DNA from: Ephydatia muelleri | Lineage: Eukaryota > Porifera > Demospongiae > Spongillida > Spongillidae | Direction: 5' to 3' | DNA: 64,000 nt | NCBI GenBank assembly: GCA_013339895.1 | Contig: JABACO010000002.1 | Span: 2,269,591 to 2,333,590, forward strand | Shown: piece by piece, positions 12,720 through 24,700 of the stretch | Position numbering within the stretch: position 1 is the first letter of the stretch | Layout of the letters: every line of letters begins with the position of its first letter | Notes under the pieces: model-generated | What the model was told of the DNA's origin: nothing | The model's input: the letters and a program-made list of their open reading frames with translations, nothing else | The model's database searches: none | Made by a program: the position numbers and the translations under genes

Positions 12720-15700
12720 GTGTGTGTGTTATGGATATTTTGATAAACCGTGTTTGAATTCAATATGAGCAAGTAAATTATTTTAACTGTGTTGTTAATG
12801 TCTAATGCAACACCCAGGGGTACATTTGTACACACAGGGGTATGTTTGTACACCCGGGGTATGTTTGTACACCCGGGGGTACATTTGTACCCCATGGATA
12901 AGGTAATTTAATTGAATGTAATTTAGTTACTACAGTATGCATCAAAAATGAAATCCGTCAGCATGTACACGCTTGTCATACAGGTTTAGCTCTGGCTGAA
13001 ATAGGTAAGGTCTAGTTCCTTCTAACCAGTTTGCCAAAGTGAAGCTCCCCCAGTCGCGCCTAGTATATACCTGGCCTGCCTCAGAGGACCTCAGTTTGGA
13101 TACCTGGTTAGAAGTTTCTAGACACAACTATGTAGATTCTACCTATTCCAGCCCATGAGCTAGAAAATGCATGACAAACATGCATGTGCTATTGGATTTC
13201 AGTTCTGGTGCACAGATACAAACAGGCCATTATTCTGAATGTCTGTGCATCTAGGCGTACAAACATACCCCCAGGATGACACCCAGGACATTAGACATTA
13301 ATAACATTTTCTTTTCTTCACAAGTTCATTTGTCCAATGCTGCAATTTCCAACTAGTTTCTCTTCCTATTAAAATCACTTGGTTCTTATTGACAAGAGGA
13401 TTTTTGCTTCACCAAAAATACATGCCTAATAAAAATGGTATTTATCATTCTGTACATGTCTGATTTAACAATTTGAAGCACACAAATCAACTCTACTGAG
13501 TTACTCATAACTGACTGGAATCATCCCTAACCCGAATAACTGACTAGAATCATCCCTAACCCGAATAACTGACTAGAATCATCCCTAACCCGAATAACTG
13601 ACTAGAATCATCCCTAACCCGAATAACTGACTAGAATCATCCCTAACCCGAATAACTGACTAGAATCATCCCTAACCCGAATAACTGACTGGAATCATCC
13701 CTAACCCGAATAACTGACTGGAATCATCCCTAACCCGAATAATTGACTGGAATCATCCCTAACCCAAATAACTGACTGGAGTCATCCCTAACCCGAATAA
13801 TTGACTGGAGTCATCCCTAACCCGAATAACTGACTGGAGTCATCCCTAACCCGAATAACTGACTGGAATCATCCCTAACCCGAATACCTGGAATCATAAT
13901 AAGGGTATACGCGTACGTGTACTGGCTCTGAATTAAAATCACTGAAACAAGATGTGGCCAAACATTAAGCGATTGATGATGGGGCAGGTCTGCCGGAACT
14001 TGCATATTAAGTAGCTCAGATGTGTATAATATTTTTGTATTATTTTCTATTTATATTATTACTTGTATGTCTGTATTGTATGTTGGTTTTTAATAATTTA
14101 TTAGTCTCATAAAAATTATAAAACATAAGTCATTAATAACCACTGCCTTCTACTTTTAGTGCCAGAAATCAGTTCAGTAGCGTATTTGATTACGTGTTTC
14201 CAACATATTGAATATCTCGGCTATTTTAAATTGACCACTGCAATTTTGAGTGAATTGTTTACACAATATTTAGTTTCATTTTAGTATACTGTTGTGCAGC
14301 TATTTGTTATGACCTCTCCATGAACCCTATCTCCCATCATTAGGTAACGATATTCATGACCCACATGCCTAACTTTGGCCATGATAGGCTAGCCCTTGTT
14401 CTATTTGAAGCCCTCTTCAGATTTGTTCACACGTGGACCAACCTCCAATTGATAGCTGACAGGCCTCTCAACATGGCTACCAGATACTTCACCATCTTTC
14501 CCGAAGACATCGTTCCTGTGTGGACTGTGAGTGGTGTAAAGGGGAAGGTGTGGTCTATGAGGTGTGATGATGGGGAGGCAGGGAGGGTGAGGACTATGAG
14601 TGGGGAGGAGGGGAGGAAGTGATGGGAGGTGGATTGTGAGTGGTGTGAAGGGGATCGTTCACACCTCGTGGTATCATGGAGACGTTTAGGGATAGTTGTA
14701 TAGACTGGGGAGGAGGTGCTAGTATGTTAAATTATGTGCTTGGAGACATCGATATTTGTACAGTCTGGGGAAGAGGTAATGTCATAGGGAGGAGATAACA
14801 ATGCATTGTCACACACACACATACCCACATGCACACACACATGCACACACACACTCATGCACACACACACTCATGCACACATACACACACACATACATGC
14901 GCACACATGTACACATACACACACATACCACATGCACACATACACACACTTACATGTACACGCACACACGCATACACACACATTACACGCACACTCACAC
15001 ACACATGCACACACATGCACACACATACATGTACATGTACATGTACACACACATGCACACGCACACGCACACATACACATACGCACACACATACACACAC
15101 ACATACCCAGTCTCCCTGTAACGATGGCAACCACATGTCCATATTCTCCCATGCTCCCAACTGCACCAACCTGCCCTCTGTGCTGGTAGTGGGACCTCAG
15201 AAGACAGGCTCCACTGCCCTGCGTCTCTACCTGAAGCAACACCCCCACATGTGCTCCAACCGCCTCACAGAGAGATATGAGGAGACACAGTTCTTCAGCA
15301 ATGAGATTGCCTACAGCTACGGAGTGAACTGGTGTGTGTGTGTGTGTGCATGTGTGTGTGTGCATGTGTGTGTGTGTGCATGTGTGTGTGTGTATGTGTA
15401 TGTGTGTGTGTGTGTATGTGTGCATGTGTGTGTGTATGTTTATGTGTGTGTGTGTGTGTGCGTGTGTGTGCTTGTCTGCCAGTGTTTGTGTGTGTGCTCG
15501 TTTGTGCATGTGTATGTTTGTGCATATGTGTGTGTGTGTGTGTGTGTGTACATATATAGGTGTGTGCATGTGTATGTACAGTAGGAGTGTGTGCATGTGT
15601 GTGACAGTGTATTTGGTGTGGTTTGTGTGGTGTGTGTTACTGGGTGCTAGTACATGTACGTCCATCATAGTGTTAGTTTGAGGTGATCAACACCTCTTCA

Positions 15701-18700
15701 TTTATAACTTATTTGACCACACCCACTCTTAGGTACATGGATCAGTTCCCGTATCCAAACGTCAGCGGGTAAGCATCTGTGATACATGTGCATAGAGCTT
15801 GGAGTATTGTGCAGTGTACTGTGCTGTGCTGTGCTGTGTACTGTGCCTGTGTACTGTGCTGTGCTGTGCTGTGCTGTGCTGTGTACTGTGCTGTGCTGTG
15901 CTGTGCTGTGCTGTGCTGTGCTGTGCTGTGCTATGCTGTGCTGTGTACTGTGCTGTGCTGTGCTGTGTACTGTGCTGTGCTGTGCTGTGTACTGTACTGT
16001 GCTGTGCTGTGCTGTGCTATGTACTGTGCTGTGTACTGTGCTGTGTGCTGTGTGCTGTGTACTGTGCTGTGCTGTGCAGTGTACTGTGCTGTGTACTGTG
16101 CTGTGTACTGTGCTGTGTTGGGATAGATTCTGGCAATACATATATGCAAGGTAATAGGACGAAATTTGAACTATGATCTTCAGATCTAGGGCTGTGTTTA
16201 CATACATACATACATACATAAATACATACATACATACATACATACATACATACATACATACATACATACATACATACATACATACATGCATGCATGCATG
16301 CATGCATACATACATACATACATACATACATGCATACACACATGCATACATACACACACACACAAAGTACCTTCACATGCTCACATGTTATTGGATGCCA
16401 TTTGTGCAGATCACCATGTGGTGTGGTATTTGAGAAGACAGCCAACTACTTCAACCATGAGTTGGGTCCTCTGAGGGCACACACTCTGCTTCCCCGTGCC
16501 AAGATCATCGTCATACTGTCCGATCCCATCAAGAGGGCCTACTCCTGGTACCAGGTCAGCCATGTGACCAGGTGGGGTGTGCAGGGTGATCTATCATGTG
16601 ACCTGAGGTATGGGATCATGTGGTCTTATAGGGATCATGTGATAAAGGGTAGCTTACTAGGTGTGTAACCATTTATTAGACTAGGCATGTAACCAGGCGT
16701 GTGACCAGCCATGTGATCAGACATGTGACCAGCCATGTGACCAGCCATGTGATCAGCCATGTGACCAGCCATGTGACCAGCCATGTGATCAGCCATGTGA
16801 CCAGCCATGTGATCAGCCATGTGACCAGCCATGTTGTAATATTTTTAGCCACAATCAGAGTAAACTCATATAGCCACACTAAACTATTCTATCTATACAG
16901 CGCATGCGCATAACATGGCGTCTCACATACTACATTCCTCCACACTAAATTGTCAACATCACATCCTAGCTACTCAATATCTTTGTGGAGACTATCTTAT
17001 CCTCTGTGGGTATCGACGAGTTGGTGGTATTTCCTGGCCAGGTGTTGATAACATTTCTTCTTGATCCAAGGAGGGCGATGGCAGTGTCTCAGTGCCCTCT
17101 TCATTTGGTAGTGGCAGTATTGCCGAGGCCTCCCTTGATGGGAACACTAGGAACCTGGTTCTCTCTGGTACCGTCCATTTCAGATAGCGGTTTTTCAGAC
17201 ACTAACATGTGCTCTCTGGTACTCACCATTTCAGATAGCGGTTCTTCGGTAGGTCGTTCAACAGTGGGAATTAACTCCTCTCCACTCAGCACACTTCCAG
17301 GGTCACCCACTTCTCCAATCTGGTCGACATGACGTTTCCACACTTCTCCACCCGTAGTTTGCACAACATAGGACAGTGGTCCTTGTCGTCCCACCACCAC
17401 TCCAGGGACCCACTTTGGACCATCACAAAGATTACGCAGCATCACCTGCTGGCCAACCAAAAATTCCCTTGCCTTTGCATGCACATCATGCATGGCTTTT
17501 TGCTGCACCACATTTTTGGCCACCCGAGATTCTACATCACGGTAGAGTGAATCCAATCGAGTGCGAATCTTCCTGTTCATCAATAGCTCACATGGAGCCA
17601 CATTAGTCGTTGCATGCGGTGTAGTGCGATAGGCTAGCAGGAAACCAGCCAAGCGATGTTGAAAGGTTCTCCAGATATCTTTGGTGAGCCTCAACGCCTT
17701 CTTCAACGTCTGCACAAATTGCTCAGCCAGACCATTCGAGGAGGGATGGTACGGCGCACACCGTGTGTGTTTAATGCCATTCTCCTTCATAAACCATTGG
17801 AACTCCTTCGACACAAACTGTGGCCCATTATCTGAAACCACCTGATCAGGCAAGCCATGTACCGCAAACAAGCCTCGCATATGCTTGAAAGGTCAACTCT
17901 GAAGTGGTCGAAGTCATCTCAATCACTTCCAGACACTTGGAATGAGCATCTACAACAACCATCAACATGCGCTTCTCAACTGGACCCGCAAAATCCACAT
18001 GAATACATTGCCATGGTTTAGCAGGCCACAGCCAGGGGTGTAATGGGGCTACACTTGGAGCATTTTTAACACTTTGACATGGCAAACATGATTTTACCAA
18101 CTGTTCTACCTCACGATCCAACCCTGGCCACCACCAAACGTAACTCCGGGCCAGGGCCTTTATACGACAGATGCCAGCGTGATCCTTGTGTAGTTCCTCC
18201 AGAATAGATGCTTGCAGTTTCTTTGGTATTACTGGCCTTGTCACGTGAAACTGTAGAGATTGCTTCTCTGCCGACTCCATACTGAAGCTATTTGGACTGC
18301 CTTGGCCAGTGTCAAATCCGCTTCTGACAGCAACCACTTCTGAGTAGTGCCATTTTTAGACCACAGACCAGTCTATCCCACAAGGCCTCATCCAAGAACT
18401 GTCCAAATTCACAATGTGAAGCCAGTCTTCTCAGTTCTACCAGGAACTCCGATACCGACTCTCCAGCTGTCATAAAACAGAAACCTCTCTGCTATAACCA
18501 ATGGCTTCAGATCATAGTGCACTTTTAATAGCATTTTCAGTTCAGCAAAGGACTTATCCTATGGCTGTGCAGGTGCTACTAGACTCCTTAGCACTGCGTA
18601 TGTCTTCGCACCAATCACACTTACAAGGATAGCCACCTTTTTGTAGCTGCATATCATTGGCTCCGAAGTAAAGCTCCACCCGCTCGAGGTACGTCGAGAT

Positions 18701-21700
18701 ACGCTCATCTTCAACCACAAACTCTGAAATATGGCCAAATGTGGGCATCTTTCTATCCCACCCTCGTCGCCAATGTAATATCTTTAGCCACAATCAGAGT
18801 AAACTCATATAGCTACACTAAACTATTCTATCTATACAGCGCATGCGCAGAACATGGCGTCTCACATACTACACATGTGACCAGCCATATGACCAGGCAT
18901 GTGACCAGCCATGTGACTGGGCATGTGACAAGGCATGTGAACAGCCATGTGCCCAACCATGTGACCAGGCATGTGACCAGCCACGTGTAACCAGCCATGT
19001 GACCAGGCATGTAACTAGGCATGTAAACATTCAGGGTTAAAAGGTGGAGTAATGATGCGTAGCGTACTTACACCTATTTAAAGCACCCTACCAGCTAATC
19101 ATGTAATGATCTAATGTTAGCTGTTGGGAAAATGTTACTGCACATACACAAAAGTTCTATTGTGTTATTTTTTTGCACCAAAGAATTTCACATGCAATCA
19201 AGGATTGCGAATTAATCTGTGTCAAGTGTACATGTATATATAACAATAATTTGACATTCACCTGTCCTCCTGAAAATTTCCAGGGGAGGCAATTTAGATT
19301 GTAAATTTTTCGAGCATTGAGTTACCTGATACAGTATATAGTATTTCTCTTTGCATTATCAGAAACTGAAACAAATATCCCAATGCTATGCTTCATAATG
19401 AGTGTTGATATGTATGCCCCTCCCCCCTCCCAAAAAAAACAAGACATGTGTGCCTTGACAGGAGTGTTTCTTCTGTATGCTGTGCTAAAATGATTAGTGG
19501 TTTGAATCTAAAGGTGGTGATCCCTCCCTACTCACCATAACTCTGCTAGACGGACGTATCTTACTTTTAAATGACTGATGTGAACTTCTACTCAAAGTTG
19601 TGTGTGTGTGTGTGTGTGCGTGTGTGTGCGTGGTTGCAATCTTTTCAAAGCACCAAGTAGCCCATAATTTCTCCACTGCTCTGAACTACTCCTTCTCTGA
19701 AGTCCTGTACGCTCCATACTACCACAATGCCAGTGAAGCCCTCCTCAACCTCACCCTACGCTGCTTGCTTCCAGGAGAATACCACATCCACATCGAGAGG
19801 TGGCTGCTGTATTACCCTCCTGAGCAGGTAAGGGGCGTGACCAAGGGTGGGGTAAGGGATGTGGTCTGGGTAAGGCAAGTGTGTGGTTAGGATGTGAGGA
19901 GGGAGGTGTTAGGGGAGGAGGGATGGATAAAAAAGACTTACACATGTATAATAGTATCAGGTGTGATACCCATTATTAATGCTCATTATTATTTTAAAAG
20001 TTTATAATGTATCAAAGATTGTGTATTTGCATGGCTGTGATTCTGCTTGCTCACAGAATGCATCATGTCCCCATACTGTGCCATTGGGACACATGAATGT
20101 GCCAATTGTCTGAAGCAATGAATGTTTTTTGGACAGAAATGCTATCTCTTGTTTGCGCAAATTAATGCATCTATGAAAATTCGCAGCTCATGTTTGTGGA
20201 TGGGGAGGAGCTGTTGTCTGACCCCGCCTCTGTGATGGATCAGGTACAGCACTTTCTAAATCTTCATTCCATCCTCGACTATGCCAAGATATTGAGGTTT
20301 GTTTCATTTGCACATCTATACATGCATATGGTTTCTTCTGCGTACATGTGCACACATGCGTATGAGTGGATGTCTACCAGCTGATTTCCCTGACCAAATG
20401 TTTTTTTTTAATAAATGTGCACTTGTGCAAACTAGAAGCTAGCAGCTGACCATTACTGTAGCTTGAAAGTAGTGAACACAGCAAGGTTTATGTGTGAGGA
20501 GGTGGAGGGAGGAGGGCACAAAATATGATTGGACCTGTGCAGGCTGCTTAGTGAGTTTGTCCGGGGTTCATCTGTTCTTACATGCTGCAACGCTGCTGCC
20601 AGCTGTATAAGGTACGCTACTGTGAGGCTCTTTGAGTTCAACGAGGTCAATTGTCGAGCATGTGGCTCCTGCATGTCGGCTCTTTCACTTTCCATCCCAA
20701 AAATGGTACGATGAAAAAGAATTTCACTAGCTTAGGCTGGCTAAAGACCTTAAGCTACGATGGATTCCAATAGGTCTCAATGTGATTTCCACTGTAACCT
20801 AAGACCATATGCGTTCTTATTATTCACTCTGGTTATTATCCACATACATTACATCACTCTGGATATTATCCGCATACATTACATCACTCTGGTTATTATC
20901 CACATACATGTACATTACATCACTCTGGATATTATCCACATACATTACATCACTCTGGTTATTATCCGCATACATGTACATTACATCACTCTGGATATTA
21001 TCCACATACATTACATCACTCTGGTTATTATCTGCATACATTACATCACTCTGGTTATTATCCGCATACGTTACATCACTCTGGTTATTGTCCGCATACA
21101 TTACATCACTCTGGTTATTATCTGCATACATTACATCACAACCACAATTAATTAGCAATGTCCACACACCCCTCCCTGGATCAAGTTCAACCTCGATCTT
21201 GATCTTCCTAAAGGTAGTGCTCAGGTTTCCGAATTTGTCACCTTCCTCTAGAGTTGTTTAGGGAGTGCCACTCTTTGTCCTCCATCTTCATGTCTTCGGA
21301 TCCACAAAGTATAGTGCATCGTCCACCATGCAGAACAATGGGCTTTGCAATGCCATCTTGCAAGCCTTCTTCTCATCAATTGGGAGCACATTCTGCTACA
21401 AGAAAATGCAATGACCTCCTGGATGCTTGGATCCCGTTGAAGTTACTCTGCTCACCAACAAGTGGGATGCGACTCTAGTAGATAGATGTCAGTGTTTCTG
21501 GTAGTGCTTATGTCATGGAGGACCACTGTAACTTGGACCTCTTCACCGCTAGGTGTTCATACTGGACTGTGAGAGAGTGCATCGGCGTTGGATCTACTTT
21601 TACCAGACTTGTAAATGATGTGGATACCTTTGGCACCACTCTCATGCACTTTGTTCCACCAGCGGGCGTGCTTCCCTGATGGATTGGGTGTTTACAACAC

Positions 21701-24700
21701 GACAGCCTTGCATAAGCTCCTGCTTGCGTATGCAATTGGATGAACCACACCATCGTTCTGACACAGTACTGCTCCTAGACCACATCCACTTGCATCTGTC
21801 TCCAAGATGAAGAGCTTCTGGAAGCACGGGTAGCCCAGAACAATTGCTTGGTCCAGACAATGTTGGCTCCCTTCCGTGTCAGGTTATGGAGTGGTCTGGC
21901 TATGCCTGAGAAGTGGGGAATGAATCTCCTGTAGTACGCACACATGCCCATGTACTGACGAACATCCTGAGACTGTTTGGTCTAGCAAAGTGTTCCACCA
22001 TTTCCACAAATCTTGACGCCTGTACATGTGATTACAAGGTCCAAATATTCCACTTCTGCATGAATGAAGCGACACTTCGAAGGTTTAACATTGAGGTTAG
22101 CAGTAATGATTCGTTCAAAGACAAGCTGGAGGTGATGGATGTGTTCTTCCAAGGTTGATGAAAAGACCAAGATGTCATCAATGTAAACTGATGCAAAGCC
22201 AGGTCCGCTTTCAGGGTTCAGACCCATCAAGACAATACAGTTCCAACCCCAACACCTTCATCCAGGACCGCTGTATAGCCACCTGAGTTCTGTATCAAGA
22301 GGTAAGCAATCCCATTGGCATCTGGACGATGATAGAGATTTGGACGTGAATCTTACTGCTATCATACAAGTGCAGTCAGCTTCGAAGGTGAAAGGTACTG
22401 GTGAGGGGTTCTTCACCATCTTTTCAATATGAACAGGCACGAAAACACCTTTCTGGGGTGGTGAGGAGATTAACCCGACAGTAATTCTGGGAACTTTGAC
22501 TTTTCCTCAGTAGGCTTAGTCGGTTGGCCCTCTGCTGACCTCCTCCCTCCTCGCCATAGTTTAGCTGAAGAGTGGTAAGTGATGATACCCAACTGTCTAC
22601 AGACTCTTTCAGTGAGCAGCAGTTGGTCATGTACAGGTGCAATCATGGTCTTGTCGTTTAATGTCAAATCCAAGTCTAATCATCCATCCAATTGAAAGGT
22701 TTGCTGACAATATGACTTTGTTCATCTTCATGAAGTCCTTCTTCCTAACGTGAGTGTGTGTGGCTAGCACGATAGTGATGTCCACGTCACTGTGAATGAT
22801 GCCAAACATGTATGGGGACACCAACAATTGTCACTTTGACAGAGTGCAACTTATTTCCATGATCCGGTATACTTGCACTTGATTTACCCCTGAGGATTCC
22901 CCAGCATGATAATGCCTGCATTGCCTTGGAGTTGTGTTGTTTGTTTGCTCTTTACTCGCTAGCAATGTGGCCAAACTTCTTACTGTTAAAGCACTGTTTC
23001 CCTTGAGAGCAACTGGACACCTGTATAGGAGTTTGTCCAGGTTCACGGTTAAAGTGTATTTCTCCCAGTTTTATGGTACTGCTCCCTTTACTTCAGGCTT
23101 GTCATTCTTAATTCTTTCCTGGTAGCCAGTGACTTCATGATCTCCTGCCTGAGCCCTTCCTGTAGCAGTCTGTAGAGAAGTGCATTCCTGATTTCAGCAG
23201 ACATGTTGTTTCTTCCATAGGCTATTCTAAATGTGCACTCCAGACGTAGTATGAGCTCAGCCACTGTCTCTTTGTCTCCTTGAGAGAGATGACAAAAGCC
23301 TGGTGCTGCCCATATCTTCCCTGCAGTGTCTATATGCATTCTGAGTGCTGAAGTGACTGAAATGTAGCTACTCTTTTCATTTTGGTCAACTAACATTCAT
23401 TGCTGTAATACTTTGCCATTGATGTGTCCTGCAATTGGAGATCCTTTCCACTCAGCAGTTTGTTTGAGAGAAGGTAACCAGTCATCAAATACTACCTCAT
23501 ATGAATCACCAGAAAACAAGTCGATGGGAGGGGCTTTACCAATACCTTTAATAGACAGCCCTACTGATGGAACGGTGTGTGATGATACTGTTGAGACAGA
23601 ACTCACAGGCGAACAATTGGTTACTGCTCTCTGTGCTTCTGCTAGCTGTCTCCTAAGAGACGTACTGTGCTCCAGTCTTCAATCAACCATTCCTTACAGG
23701 TTGTAAGTGCTGTACTCAGCTTGTCTCTCTCTTATCTTGATTCAAGAAGAGCTGCACGTAATTCTTCAATGCTCTCATCTTCTGCTTGCTGTGCAGTATC
23801 GGCTTGCTCTCGAACCCCTCTGGATCCTCTACCTGTGTTCGATGCTGCCTCTGTGTCATCTTGCTGCATCGATGCTGCTTCAAGGAAAACTCAGTCGACG
23901 TCCTGCAACTGATGGTGCGAGGGTTCACCCCCATCTGCTTCCGTGTCAACAGCTTGAACATTTTGCAGTTCATAATCCATCTCTCTAAGCTGTGGCAGAT
24001 GCCTTTGTCGGTTTCTGAAATGCTGCGGCCAGCTGTGTAAGGTACGCTACTGTGAGGCTCTTCGAGTTCAACGAGGTCAATTGTCGAGCATGTGGCTCCT
24101 GCATGTCAGCTCTTTCACTTTCCATCCCAAAAATGGTAACGATTAAAAAGTATTTAACTAGCTTAGGCTGGCTAAAGACCTTAAGCTACGATGGATTCCA
24201 ATAGGTCTCGGTGTGATTTCCACTGTAATGTAAGACCATGTGCGTTCTTATTATTCACTCTGGTTATTATCCACATACATTACATCACAACCACAATTAA
24301 CTAGCAATGTCACATACATAAGGAATACCATGCAGTTGACAGCCAATGGCTTAACCCTTTGGATGCCAGATGTGCATCCCTCCGTGCATGCATCATGTAT
24401 TGAATCAAGTGTCAATTAAACTGTTAACAGTTACATCATGCAGTTCTTATCCAGCCTGCAGTTCTTATCCAGCCTGCTGAACTGGATTCTTTAATACTTG
24501 AGTACTATGCAATTTAGTACTACTAATCCAAAGAAAGCTGATTGCTTACATATCCATGCAGTAAGTCAACATGTCACCCAGTGGACCCTGGGGGTGCAGC
24601 ATTGTTATGCAAATTGGTATGCCTAAACATACTATTTGTAAGCACCGTCCCCACACTGCTTATTTCTCACCTCAACTCCCCAAGTCCCCCCCATAAAGAT

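Noticed and set aside
14801..15681. Several Cys/Val and His/Thr reading frames on both strands around NDST exon 6
   Set aside because: They translate CA/TG dinucleotide arrays; only 15111-15331 is real coding sequence.
15698..16449. Reading frames of Cys/Leu/Val, Gln/His/Ser and Tyr/Ile/His repeats
   Set aside because: Translation of CTGTG and CATA arrays in intron 7.
20760..21261. Repeated [12 protein letters not shown] protein on the plus strand
   Set aside because: Translation of the 30-bp LTR minisatellite; could look like a transmembrane repeat protein but has no other support.
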